Part shown: positions 16,535-25,510 of the stretch, piece after piece
Layout: the number at the start of each line of letters is the position of its first letter
How positions within the stretch are numbered: position 1 is the stretch's first letter
Assembly (NCBI GenBank): GCA_023428905.1
Contig: JAEYWP010000004.1
Span: forward strand, 248,001 to 312,000
Direction of reading: 5' to 3'
Origin: Verrucomicrobiota bacterium
GTDB taxonomy: Bacteria > Verrucomicrobiota > Verrucomicrobiia > Opitutales > Opitutaceae
Length of the DNA stretch: 64,000 bases
The notes under the pieces: model-generated
Database searches by the model: none
What the model was told of the DNA's origin: nothing
The model's input: the letters and a program-made list of their open reading frames with translations, nothing else
Translations under genes and position numbers: made by a program

Positions 16535-18139
16535 ATGGAAACCTTCCTGATTGATGTCCCGGTGCCCTCCATGGGTGCCACCGTCAACGAACTCACGGTC
16601 ATCGACCTGACCGTGTCCGCTGGTGCCAGCGTGAAGAAGGGGCAGAAAATTGCCGAGCTGGAGAGCGACAAATCGGTCTTTGAATTTGAAGCGCCGTGTG
16701 ACGGCACCGTGCGCGAGGTCGTGGGCAGGGCGGGGGACATCCTTCCGTCGGGAGCGCCGTTCCTGCGGATTGAAACTGCCGACCTCTCCCTGAAGCACCT
16801 GCAGTCTAGCGGTGCGCCGGTGAAGGTCTCGCCCGCCGTGGCGGCGACCGGGGCCCGCGTGGACCGGGGTGTACCCGCGGCGGCTCCGGCCGCTGTCGCG
16901 ACCTCGCCCGCACGCACCGTCGTGCCACCGGCCGCCCAAGCCCCGGCCACGGGTCCGGCGTGGACGCCGCGCGCGAGCAAGATGGCGGCCGAGGCAGGTC
17001 TTGATCCCGCAACGATCACCGACATCGAGGCGACGGGACCGGGGGGGCGTGTCTCGGGGGATGACGTGGTCCGTTTTCTGGAGAAGCGCCGGAATGCGCC
17101 GGTTGCAACACCGGCACCCGCCGCTGCCCGTTCGCCCGAGCCGGCGAAGAGTGTGGAGACGGTTTGTATCGCCGGTGTTGGATACGCATTTCCCACCGGG
17201 GTCCGCTCGAACACGGACATCCTGAAGGCCTTTCCCGACATGACCGAGGCGGAGGTCATCAAACTCACGGGCATCCGCGAGCGCCGCTATGCGGCGGAAG
17301 GTGAAAGCGCGACCAGCCTCGCGGTGACCGCCGTGCAGCACGCCCTCGAGCAGGCCCAGGTGGACGTGAAGGAGATCGACGGCGTGATCATGGCGACGCT
17401 GATTCCCGACCAGCCTGTCCCCGCCATGGCGAGTGCGCTGGCGCGCGAGCTCGGCATCCCGCATGCCCTCGCCTTTGATCTCAATGCTGCCTGCGCCGGC
17501 TGGCTGTATGCGCTCGAGGTGGGCCGGGCCTTCATCCGCGGCGGCACCGCACGCAAGCTGGTGGTGGTGACCGCCGAGCTGCTTTCCCGAATCACCAATC
17601 CGAAGGACCATGCCACGGCCTTCCTTTTTGGTGATGGTGCCGGCGCAGCCATTTTGACGGATGCGCCGGACGGCCATCGCCTCGGTCGGATGACACTTTC
17701 CGGCGACGCCGAACAATTCAGCGCCATTCAGCGCCCGGGTGGCGGTGCGCGCCGTCCCTTCCCCCATCCCGAGGGTTTGGACCGCGATGACTTTTTCCTG
17801 CAGATGAACGGGGCGGCGGTCTTCAAACACGCCGTCATCGCCTTCGCCTCGCAGATCGAAAACACCCTCGCACGCAACGGGCTCACGCCCGAGGACGTCG
17901 CCTGGATTGTCCCACACCAGGCGAACGAGCGGATCCTGCGCGCGGTGAGCAAGCGGGTCGGAATTCCCTACGAGCGCTTTGTCGTGACGATCGGCAAATA
18001 CGGCAACACGAGCGCCGCCAGTGTTTCGATGGCGCTCGGCTGGGCCGCGGAGGAGGGCATCTTTAATCCCGGCGATCGCATCATCTTTTGCAGCGTCGGC
18101 GCCGGCCTCACCTTCGCCAGCGGCCTGTTGGTCTGGTGA
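16535..18139 (+). CDS. Fusion: lipoyl domain + E3-binding domain + 3-oxoacyl-ACP synthase III
   Basis: 534 residues in one open frame. Residues 1-82 are a lipoyl domain with the lipoylation site K46 in LESDKSVFEFEAP; the ESDK context fits lipoate and not biotin. An Ala/Pro linker leads to a peripheral-subunit-binding (E3-binding) domain at about 143-184 (ASKMAAEAGLDP, ATGPGGRVSGDDV). A second linker leads to a complete FabH-like domain at 208-534, with Cys320 (LNAACAGW), His461 (WIVPHQANE) and Asn491 (GKYGNTSAA), plus the start motif GIRERR. The first two domains are those of a 2-oxoacid dehydrogenase E2, but the E2 acyltransferase domain is replaced by a condensing enzyme. No E1 or E3 gene is in the window. 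The reaction is inferred. Confidence 0.9.
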   Translation: METFLIDVPVPSMGATVNELTVIDLTVSAGASVKKGQKIAELESDKSVFEFEAPCDGTVREVVGRAGDILPSGAPFLRIETADLSLKHLQSSGAPVKVSPAVAATGARVDRGVPAAAPAAVATSPARTVVPPAAQAPATGPAWTPRASKMAAEAGLDPATITDIEATGPGGRVSGDDVVRFLEKRRNAPVATPAPAAARSPEPAKSVETVCIAGVGYAFPTGVRSNTDILKAFPDMTEAEVIKLTGIRERRYAAEGESATSLAVTAVQHALEQAQVDVKEIDGVIMATLIPDQPVPAMASALARELGIPHALAFDLNAACAGWLYALEVGRAFIRGGTARKLVVVTAELLSRITNPKDHATAFLFGDGAGAAILTDAPDGHRLGRMTLSGDAEQFSAIQRPGGGARRPFPHPEGLDRDDFFLQMNGAAVFKHAVIAFASQIENTLARNGLTPEDVAWIVPHQANERILRAVSKRVGIPYERFVVTIGKYGNTSAASVSMALGWAAEEGIFNPGDRIIFCSVGAGLTFASGLLVW

Positions 18140-18169
18140 CGCGCGGTGGCGTGGGCGCCACCGGGCCGT

Positions 18170-18934
18170 TCATCCACCCAAGGCGTACGCACTCACGCTG
18201 AGGGCGTAGGTTGCCGCGGTTTCGCAGCGCAGGACAAGCGGCCCGAGCGTGACCGGGACAAAGCCCGCCGCGATCGCCCGATCGACTTCGGCGGACGTGA
18301 AATCCCCCTCTGGTCCGATCAACCAGAGGACGCGCGGCCGGGCAGGAAGGCTATCCTGTGAGCCATGCCGCGCGCGGGCTTCCTCCAGGACCGTCTTCAG
18401 GCTGCGCGCCCCCGGGTGCAGGCTGGCGATGAGTTTTACGTCATGGGCCGTGGGTCCAGCCAGCAGGGCGTCCAGCGTGGCGAGTGGGGCGATGTCGGGC
18501 AGGAAGGGGTTGCCGCACTGTTTGGCGGCCTCGAGGGCCACGGTCTGCCATTTCTCACGTTTCCGGTCCTGCCTTTCTCCCTGAAGGTGCACCTGGCTGC
18601 GCTCGCTGGTGAGAGGCAGGATTGCGCGAGCGCCGAGCTCGGTGGCCTTGCGAACAATTCCGTCCATCGCCGGCCCCAGGGGGAGAACCTGCGCCAGGGT
18701 CAGGTCATGGGGCAGGGGCGTGTGCTGCGTCTCCCGGAGGATGTGGAGCACCGCGGCGGACTTGTGCGCCGTGGCAACGGTGCACTGCCATTCGCGTCCC
18801 GCGCCATCAAAGGCGACGACCGGATCGCCCGCCCGGGCGCGATTCACAGTCACCAGGTGGTGTGACTCTTCAGGGGAGAGGAGCAGTTCCCCCCCTGCGG
18901 TAGGGGCGGGCGAGTGGACACGAAAATCAGGCAT
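18170..18934 (-). CDS. rsmE: 16S rRNA (uracil-1498-N3)-methyltransferase
   Basis: 254 residues. An N-terminal PUA-like domain (residues 1-70; SPEESHHLVTVNRARAGD) is followed by a SPOUT methyltransferase domain with KATELGARAILPLTSERSQ, EAAKQCGNPFLPD, LIGPEGDFT and LGPLVLRCETAA, which together form the knotted SAM site. It methylates U1498 of 16S rRNA in the assembled 30S subunit. It converges on the lipoyl-KAS gene with a 30-base gap. Its upstream side is the AT-rich gap. Confidence 0.95.
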   Translation of the reverse strand: MPDFRVHSPAPTAGGELLLSPEESHHLVTVNRARAGDPVVAFDGAGREWQCTVATAHKSAAVLHILRETQHTPLPHDLTLAQVLPLGPAMDGIVRKATELGARAILPLTSERSQVHLQGERQDRKREKWQTVALEAAKQCGNPFLPDIAPLATLDALLAGPTAHDVKLIASLHPGARSLKTVLEEARARHGSQDSLPARPRVLWLIGPEGDFTSAEVDRAIAAGFVPVTLGPLVLRCETAATYALSVSAYALGG

Positions 18935-19039
18935 GTGGCGCGAAAGGCGAGGTGCGCGTAGGTGTGTGTAGATACGGCTCCGTCACGCGAAATTATAAGC
19001 CGTTAATGTAAAGATAGTTAAGAAAATTTTCTGTTTTCT

Positions 19040-19054
19040 GTTCAAACTTTGAAC
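19040..19054. repeat. Perfect 15-base palindrome
   Basis: GTTCAAACTTTGAAC is symmetric around its central C. It lies in the AT-rich gap between rsmE and tRNA-Leu and is of operator-like size. The binding factor is unknown. Confidence 0.6.
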
Positions 19055-19133
19055 GTTCCGACCGGGGCTGCGTCTTTCCCTCTGTAGTTACCCGTTCTTT
19101 TTCGTAGTTCATAGTTTGTAGTTCAAAGTCGGC

Positions 19134-19174
19134 AAGGGCGCTGGAGATCACTCTCTAGCGCCCTTACTGTTTTT
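19134..19174 (+). terminator. Strong rho-independent terminator with no obvious upstream gene
   Basis: A 14-pair stem (arms 19134-19147 and 19152-19165, one G-T pair, loop TCAC) followed by ACTG and five T residues. The reverse orientation has no T-run, so it acts on the plus strand. It sits 71 bases before tRNA-Leu. Confidence 0.75.
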
Positions 19175-19245
19175 GGACCCTAGGCGGGGGGCCAACTTTG
19201 CCGTTTACAGTCCCCGGGTGGTTCATACGTTGGCGCTTCTTCCCG

Positions 19246-19330
<85 letters not shown>

Positions 19331-20416
19331 TCACTGGGCGGCGTGTGATCGCTGCCAGACGCCGAAGAATTCGATCCGGTTGGTTTCTCCGACGGAGGCG
19401 TACTGTTGAACGGCGGAAATTGTGAGCAGAGCGAGGGCACGCTCAACGAAGGCCTGGAAGGTGTCGGAATCCCAGACATGGACGTGCTCGCGGCGGGTGC
19501 GGGCGCGCTCGAGGTGGATCCGCTGGGCCTCGGGCGACTCCTGCAGAAGGTGAGGGGCGACCTTGCGCAGAAAGTCCCAGTAGTGCTCGTCGGATACGTC
19601 CACCGTCCCGGCGGCGTATTCGGCCGCGAGGTGTTCCCACGTCGTCAGGTCGCGTTCAAAATCGAAGGTGAACCGTTTGTCCGGCACCGCCAGGACGACC
19701 AGGCCGCCCGGCGTCACGATCCGGAAGAGCTCGCGGACCAGGGCGATCGGGTTGGCGATGTGTTCAATGACGTGGTTGCAGATCACGAAGTCGAACTGGC
19801 CGTCGCGAAATTGCGCCAGCGCACCGCGGTCCACATCGCCAGTGAACTCGACCTCCACCAGGGAGGCCGGGTCGATTTCCGGGAAACGGGCCCGGGCGGT
19901 GGCGGTGTCGATGACGTCAAAGTACTGGATGCCGCAGCCGGCCGGCAGGGGAGCCGGCTCATTGAACGCACCGATCTCCAGGCCATTTCCTGAGAGCAGC
20001 GCGTAACCAGGGTCGCGGTGCGCATGGAGCACCTTGGCCCCCGAGGGTGCAGTCAGGTGGGATCGGGTCTTGGTCGCCCGCACCGCCACACCGTCGTGCT
20101 GGATTCGATACCCGAAACCCCGCAGGGCGGTGGCAAGCGGGGCCTGCTCCTGCCCAGGACGCGCGGGATATGTCACCACTCCTCCGATACGGAGGACGCG
20201 GTCGAGCTCCCCGGGCGGGACCGGAACCTCCGCGCCCGGGTCGAGCCGGAGGACATCGCAGCACTCTGAGCAGAGATCAAAGCCACCCTCCTGTCGCCAC
20301 GCGATCGGTACGGGGGACAGGGGCCGGCCGGCCGACAATTCGTCACCGGTCCAGCGCAGGGTCGCGCGATCAGGACCGCCGGAGAGGTCGAGCAGCACGG
20401 CGGCGGGTGCGTTCAC
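19331..20416 (-). CDS. Class I SAM-dependent methyltransferase
   Basis: 361 residues from a GTG that overlaps the upstream stop codon (GTGA); the longer frame would overlap that gene by 88 bases. Residues 1-120 are an unrecognised N-terminal domain with a CxxCC stretch (LCSECCDVL). The methyltransferase domain starts near residue 145 (LLSGNGLEIGAFNEPAPLP) and includes FDFVICNHVIEHIANP and GGLVVLAVPDK. Such enzymes often sit in glycan-modification loci. It is coupled to the coiled-coil gene upstream and ends one base from tRNA-Leu. The substrate is unknown. Confidence 0.83.
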   Translation of the reverse strand: MNAPAAVLLDLSGGPDRATLRWTGDELSAGRPLSPVPIAWRQEGGFDLCSECCDVLRLDPGAEVPVPPGELDRVLRIGGVVTYPARPGQEQAPLATALRGFGYRIQHDGVAVRATKTRSHLTAPSGAKVLHAHRDPGYALLSGNGLEIGAFNEPAPLPAGCGIQYFDVIDTATARARFPEIDPASLVEVEFTGDVDRGALAQFRDGQFDFVICNHVIEHIANPIALVRELFRIVTPGGLVVLAVPDKRFTFDFERDLTTWEHLAAEYAAGTVDVSDEHYWDFLRKVAPHLLQESPEAQRIHLERARTRREHVHVWDSDTFQAFVERALALLTISAVQQYASVGETNRIEFFGVWQRSHAAQ

Positions 20417-21162
20417 CGTTTCGTCTCCTCGGGCCAGATCCAGGTGGTGAGAAAGGAGGCCCAAGCGCCGCCTTCCAGCCGGGCTTCCAGGCTCAGCCAC
20501 GCGCGCGTCGCGGGCCGGGGAAACACCAGGTGAAAGCCGGCCCGGCTACCCGGTGGCAGGCCGAGCTGTGCGGTCGCAGCGGCGTCCTCGACCAACGGAG
20601 CGGCGGGGTACTCCCTGCCACCCACACAGGCCCTCACTTCCGCCGGCTGGCCCGACTCTGGCCACACCCAACCGCGCAGCTCCACCCGGTCGCCGCGTAC
20701 CACTTGGTAGGGGCACGTGTGCATGAAATACGGCAGGGGCGCCGGGGGGGAGTGGCGTTTTTCCGCCGCTGGCGGCGGCCGCAACCCGCGGAGGCGTTTC
20801 TCGACACCCCAGAAGAGGTGGACCAGCGCCCAAGTCCAGGACCGCGTGAGGGACTCTAGCCTCTCGCGAGTGCGGTCCAGCGCTTCGGTGGCCACGCCCA
20901 ACCTGCCGGCGTACCAGCCGAGATCGTCGTGCGTCCGTTGAAGCTGATCCTGGAAGGCACGCGCCTCCTGATGGAGGCGATGGATTTCCGTGTCGCGCTG
21001 CCGGATGGTGTCACGGCTCTTGGCGTCTGCCTCGCGCAGGAGCGAAACGGCTTTCCTCAGTTCTAGATTTTCCCAGGTCAACTGCGCGCGGAACCACGCT
21101 TCGCGTTCCAGGCGCGCGTGCGCCTCCTGCTCTGCCATCGGTTCCTCTGGGGTGCCAGACAT
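20413..21162 (-). CDS. Coiled-coil protein coupled to a methyltransferase
   Basis: 249 residues. Residues 9-110 are heptad-rich and charged (QEAHARLEREAWFRAQL, then repeated E/R/L/Q), predicted to form a long coiled coil, followed by a tryptophan-bearing SWTWALVHLFWGVEKRLRG. Residues 150-249 look like a beta-sandwich with the motif RGWVWPESGQPAEVRACVGG, resembling accessory beta domains attached to glycosyltransferases. No catalytic motif is visible. It overlaps the next gene by four bases. The function is unknown; a scaffold for surface-glycan enzymes is a guess. Confidence 0.65.
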   Translation of the reverse strand: MSGTPEEPMAEQEAHARLEREAWFRAQLTWENLELRKAVSLLREADAKSRDTIRQRDTEIHRLHQEARAFQDQLQRTHDDLGWYAGRLGVATEALDRTRERLESLTRSWTWALVHLFWGVEKRLRGLRPPPAAEKRHSPPAPLPYFMHTCPYQVVRGDRVELRGWVWPESGQPAEVRACVGGREYPAAPLVEDAAATAQLGLPPGSRAGFHLVFPRPATRAWLSLEARLEGGAWASFLTTWIWPEETKR

Positions 21163-21247
21163 GCGCGCACCTTAGGAGCCGCCGGCTCCAACGGTCAATT
21201 CGCGGGGAGTCGAGCCGACCGTTTTGGCGCAGCGCGGGGAACGGCCC

Positions 21248-24200
21248 TCACCGCGGGGGCACCGGCGCGCCCCCTGCCGGTGCGTCGAGGACCTCGCACA
21301 CCCGCCGGATCAGGGCGCTGGCGGTGAAGGGTTTCTCGAGCAGGACCCGATCGCTGATCTCGCCCACGCGACCGAGTGCATCACCGGTGTAACCGGACAT
21401 GAACAGCACCTTCACCTGCGGGTGGAGGGCGGTGATCCGGTCCGCCAGCTCCTTTCCATTCATGTCCGGCATGATCAGGTCGGTCACCAGAAGGTCGATA
21501 CGCCCCTGCACCTCCGAGCAGCGCTGGAGGGCGGCGGAGGCGTTTTCCGCGGGAAGGACGGTAAAGCCGCAGTTGCGGAGGTAACGCAGGGTCACGCTGA
21601 GGACCAGCTCGTTGTCCTCGACCAGCAGGATGGTCTCGTGTCGCTGCTCAAACGGCGAACGGCTTCCCGGCACCGGGGTGGGCTGGGGGGCACCGGGCAC
21701 GACCGGCAGGTAGATATGAAAGGCGGTGCCGCGCTCCGGCTGCGTCTCCCAGGTGATGATCCCACTGCTTTGCTGCACAATCCCGTAGACGGTGGAGAGA
21801 CCGAGTCCGGTACCCTTGCCCACGCCCTTGGTGGTGAAGAAGGGCTCGAAAAGGTGGGCTTCCACCTCCGCCGTCATGCCGCTGCCGGAGTCGATCACGC
21901 TGAGCCGCACGAAGTCACCCGCCGGGATCGTCTGGTTGGCCTCGGTGCGCGGAGCGGAGAGGGAGACGGTGCCGGTGCGGATCACCAGGGAGCCGCCCCG
22001 GTGCATGGCGTCGCGCGCGTTGACCGTGAGGTTGAGCAGCACCTGCTGCATCTGGCTGGGGTCGGCGCGGACACTGGGCAGGTCGGGGGCCAATTCGCAG
22101 GTGAGGTGAATGTCCTCGCCCAGCAGGCGGCGCAGCATGGAGTCCATCTCCACCACTACGTCGTTGATCAGGATGGTGCGCGGTTGCAGGACCTGCTTGC
22201 GGCTGAAGGTGAGCAATTGCCGGGTGAGGGAGGCCGCACGCTGTCCAGCCTCGCGGATATCGTGGGCGAGGCGGGAGATCTCCGGCAGGTGGGCCGAATC
22301 CTCGAGGATGCAGTCAGTGCTGCCGATGATGGCGGTGAGCAGGTTGTTGAAGTCGTGGGCGACTCCGCCCGCAAGCTGGCCGATGGCCTCCATTTTCTGG
22401 GACTGCCGCAGCTGGGTTTCCAGCCGCTTGCGTTCCGTCGTATCCACCAGGTAGCCCTTGATCTCGGTCAGCTCCCCGCGTGGGGCGAAGCTGGCAATCA
22501 GGTTGGCCTCGGCCGAAACACTGGCGCCGTCGAGCCGCCGCAGGTCGAGCTCGAGATTGTCCAGCCGGCCCGCCTGGGTCAGGCGCTCGACCAGGCTGAG
22601 GGCATCGGCGCGATTGGGGAAGAGACGGATGAAATCCAGGGGCGCCGGCGTCGTGCTGGTATCAATACGGAACATCCGCGCGAAGGACGGATTGTACGTC
22701 ACCACAGTGCCGGCGGCGGTGGCGATGAAGGCGCCGGCGAGGTCGTCGTTGAAAAAGCTGCGGTAACGCGCCTCACTCAGGCGCCGCTCCGAGATCTCGC
22801 GCTGAAGCTGCAGGTTGCTTTCCTGCAGGGCGGATGTCCGCTCCGTCACCAGCTGCTCGAGGTACTCGCGGTAAGTCTGCAGTTCGCGCCGCGCCTCGGC
22901 GTGCTCCGCCACTTCCGCGCGCAGTGTGGCAGTGCGCTCATTGACGGTGGCGACCAGCTCGGCCTCCCTTCGACGCAGGCGGCGAACGCGGAAGCGGTGC
23001 AGCCCGAAGGCGAGCAGGGCCACGGCGAGGCCGCAGACGACGTAGAACCAGACTGTCTGATGGAGTCGCGGCCGAAGCAGGATCGAGACGGCGGCGCCCG
23101 TTTCGTTCCAGATGCCGTCGTCGTTGGAGGCGATCACCCGGAAGCGGTACTTCCCCGGCGGCAGATGGGTGTAGTAGGCGGTGCGACGGGTGCCGGCGTC
23201 GATCCAATCCCGGTCGAAACCCTCCAGCTGGTATTTGAAATGAACGCGTCCGGGGGCCAGGAGGCTGAGGGCGGTGTAGTACACCTCCAGATTGGCCGTC
23301 CCGGGAGGCAGTTCGACCGGGCCGGAGGCCGGGAGTATCCGCCGGTCAACGACAAGATTCTCCACTACCACGGGCGGGATGCGCAGATTGCGCGGCAGGT
23401 GGTCGGGTTCCACCACGACCAGGCCCTTGCGTGTTCCAAAATAGAGCCGTCCATCCTTGGCCCTCCAGGCGGAGGGCTGCTGGTCGCTGCCGGCGCATTC
23501 GTCGGTCTTCATTCCGTCCACCATGCCGTACACGCGGGTGGCCAGCGTCTGGGCGCGGCCCTCTGCGTAAGCATCGATGTCGCCGCGGGCGATGCGCACG
23601 ATCCCGTGGTCGGTCCCGAGCCAGAGGTTGTGTTGGGCGTCGGTCACCACCCGGCCAATGTTGCCGGAGAGGATGCCCGCCTCGGCGGGGAAAATGTCGA
23701 TCTGATTGTCGAGCTTGCGCAGGCGGACGATGCCCCGGGTTTCCGGTCCGCAGAGCCAGAGGTAACCCAAGCCGTCGTCGTAAAGCGCGTGGACCGGGTG
23801 GTCGTACCCTGTCCGTTCGGCCTGTTCCGGGCGTTGGCCGGCTCTCACTTTCCAAAGCCCTGCGGTCATCGCAAACCAGAGTGTGCCCTCGTCGTCCCGA
23901 TGCATGGCGTACACGTATTTTATGCCCCTCGGTCCGCGTTGCGTGGGCACACCGAGGGGATAGGGCTCAAAGACTCCCGACCGGTAGCGGTAGAGACTGA
24001 GCTGGGACGTGCCGAGGACGATCCCTTCTCCGTCCGAGGCCACCGCCGAGATGTAGGAGTTGCCCAGCAGTCCGTGGTCGGGGTGGTGTCGAATCCGGCC
24101 TCCGGCGTAGCTGAAGAGTCCGCGCTCACTTCCGATCCAGAGCGTGCCGTCTGGAGCGGCGTGGAGGGTGCCGGCATGGTTCGAGCCGAGACCATCCTGC

Positions 24201-25480
24201 CGGTTCAGCGAGGTGAAGCGCCCGTCGCGCATCACGGTGATGCCTCCGCCGAAGGTGTAGACGTAGATCTCGCCCGCCACCCCTTCGGTCACAACCACCG
24301 CATTGTCGTGAGATAAGCCTTCCCGGTGGGTGATCGTGGTTAACGGGGTATCGCGCAGGCGGTCGAGCCCCGCGCGCGTGCCGATCCACAGACTGCCTTC
24401 CGCGTCCTCAAACAGGCTGCAGACGCCGTCATCCCCCAAGCCCTCGCGGCTGCTGTAGTGGGACCAGGTTCCGCGGGCGCGCCGGTAGAGGCCATGCCCG
24501 TCGGTGCCGACCCAGAGATTTCCCTGCCGGTCTTCCAGCAGGGTGGAAATATGGAGGGTACTGACCGGCGCAGTGGGGTCATCGCGGACGAGGGTGTCGT
24601 TCTCAATGCGATAGAGTCCGCGGTGGGTGCCGAGCCAGAGCACACCGTGACGGTCCTCCAGCAAGGAAGTCACCGCCCCCTCCAGCCCCGCATCATTGCG
24701 CAGGACCCGACCGGGGAGCATGCGCTGCTCCACCCCCTCGTTGAAGCCGTTGGGGAAAAGGTCGAGCGTGTCGCCGCGGAGGCGATACAAGCCGGTGCCC
24801 GCGCCGATCCAGAGCGTGCCCTGGCGGTCTTCGCAGAAGGTGGAGATCCAACCGGAACCGTACGCGATCGGCTCCAGGACGCCGTTCCGGACGCGATGGA
24901 TGTTGCTGTCCGCGCCCAGCCAGAAGGTGCCGTCGCGCGCCGGGTGGACGACGCGGTCAAACCCATCCTCCAGGCGGGTCGGCGGGACGGCATCGCTGAA
25001 CTTCCCGTCGGCGAGGTAGAGGATGCGATTGCGGGTGCGCAGGACAATGCGCTGGTCGGCGGTGAGGGCCAGCGCGCGTACGTCCTCCTGCACCGGTGCA
25101 CCGGCCACCTCAGGGGTGACGCGGGTGAAACGCAGGCCGTCGAAACGCAGCAGTCCGCTCGCCTGGCGCAGCCACAAATAGCCATCGGCGATCTGGACGA
25201 TGTCGTAGACTGCGCCCCCCGGCAGGCCGTTTTGATAGTTCCAGGAGTCGTGACCGTACTGGGTGATTTGCCGCTCCGGATTGAGTGCCCGTGCGGACGG
25301 GCCCGCGCAGGCCAGGAGCCCGGCAATCACCAACACAAGGCAGCCTCTGGGGAAAAGGGACGGCACGGGAGGGGAATTGCGGCGGGGGACCAGTGAGCGT
25401 CGCAACGGCTTCCTGATACTGCGTGCGAGGTGCCTTGGCACGTCCAAAAGCGCGACCCGAGGGGCGATACGGGATGACAC
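21248..25480 (-). CDS. Propeller-type hybrid sensor histidine kinase/response regulator
   Basis: 1410 residues. A signal-like hydrophobic stretch at about 46-66 follows an Arg-rich N-terminus, so the true start may be later. Residues about 70-700 hold many two-component-propeller repeats (DRQGTLWIGAGTGLYRL type), and about 735-800 is a Y_Y_Y domain. One membrane helix lies near 808-828, then a coiled coil and a PAS domain (about 905-1018). The kinase core has H1042 in GGVAHDFNN and the ATPase motifs DSGSGM and GTGLGLSTVYG. A C-terminal receiver has D1334 in VTDLIMPD. No DNA-binding domain is present. It is divergent from modABC. The ligand is probably a periplasmic glycan product (family inference). 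Confidence 0.92.
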   Translation of the reverse strand: MSSRIAPRVALLDVPRHLARSIRKPLRRSLVPRRNSPPVPSLFPRGCLVLVIAGLLACAGPSARALNPERQITQYGHDSWNYQNGLPGGAVYDIVQIADGYLWLRQASGLLRFDGLRFTRVTPEVAGAPVQEDVRALALTADQRIVLRTRNRILYLADGKFSDAVPPTRLEDGFDRVVHPARDGTFWLGADSNIHRVRNGVLEPIAYGSGWISTFCEDRQGTLWIGAGTGLYRLRGDTLDLFPNGFNEGVEQRMLPGRVLRNDAGLEGAVTSLLEDRHGVLWLGTHRGLYRIENDTLVRDDPTAPVSTLHISTLLEDRQGNLWVGTDGHGLYRRARGTWSHYSSREGLGDDGVCSLFEDAEGSLWIGTRAGLDRLRDTPLTTITHREGLSHDNAVVVTEGVAGEIYVYTFGGGITVMRDGRFTSLNRQDGLGSNHAGTLHAAPDGTLWIGSERGLFSYAGGRIRHHPDHGLLGNSYISAVASDGEGIVLGTSQLSLYRYRSGVFEPYPLGVPTQRGPRGIKYVYAMHRDDEGTLWFAMTAGLWKVRAGQRPEQAERTGYDHPVHALYDDGLGYLWLCGPETRGIVRLRKLDNQIDIFPAEAGILSGNIGRVVTDAQHNLWLGTDHGIVRIARGDIDAYAEGRAQTLATRVYGMVDGMKTDECAGSDQQPSAWRAKDGRLYFGTRKGLVVVEPDHLPRNLRIPPVVVENLVVDRRILPASGPVELPPGTANLEVYYTALSLLAPGRVHFKYQLEGFDRDWIDAGTRRTAYYTHLPPGKYRFRVIASNDDGIWNETGAAVSILLRPRLHQTVWFYVVCGLAVALLAFGLHRFRVRRLRRREAELVATVNERTATLRAEVAEHAEARRELQTYREYLEQLVTERTSALQESNLQLQREISERRLSEARYRSFFNDDLAGAFIATAAGTVVTYNPSFARMFRIDTSTTPAPLDFIRLFPNRADALSLVERLTQAGRLDNLELDLRRLDGASVSAEANLIASFAPRGELTEIKGYLVDTTERKRLETQLRQSQKMEAIGQLAGGVAHDFNNLLTAIIGSTDCILEDSAHLPEISRLAHDIREAGQRAASLTRQLLTFSRKQVLQPRTILINDVVVEMDSMLRRLLGEDIHLTCELAPDLPSVRADPSQMQQVLLNLTVNARDAMHRGGSLVIRTGTVSLSAPRTEANQTIPAGDFVRLSVIDSGSGMTAEVEAHLFEPFFTTKGVGKGTGLGLSTVYGIVQQSSGIITWETQPERGTAFHIYLPVVPGAPQPTPVPGSRSPFEQRHETILLVEDNELVLSVTLRYLRNCGFTVLPAENASAALQRCSEVQGRIDLLVTDLIMPDMNGKELADRITALHPQVKVLFMSGYTGDALGRVGEISDRVLLEKPFTASALIRRVCEVLDAPAGGAPVPPR

Positions 25481-25510
25481 CGGACGTTACCGCTTTCGCC
25501 GCAGGGTTGC

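Larger units (their letters stand above)
18935..19245. other. AT-rich gene-free gap with palindrome, short repeats and orphan terminator
   Basis: 311 bases between rsmE and tRNA-Leu, clearly AT-richer than the rest of the window over about 18990-19135. It holds the 15-base palindrome at 19040-19054, three copies of GTAGTT between 19084 and 19125, and a strong plus-strand terminator at 19134-19174. The nearest complete plus-strand gene upstream ends at 18139, before rsmE. It may carry the rsmE promoter and a short plus-strand RNA; I see no credible reading frame. Confidence 0.55.

Noticed and set aside
21224..24316. A 1030-residue plus-strand reading frame opposite the sensor kinase gene
   Set aside because: Its composition is that of a high-GC antisense frame and it matches no domain, while the minus-strand kinase has full domain architecture.
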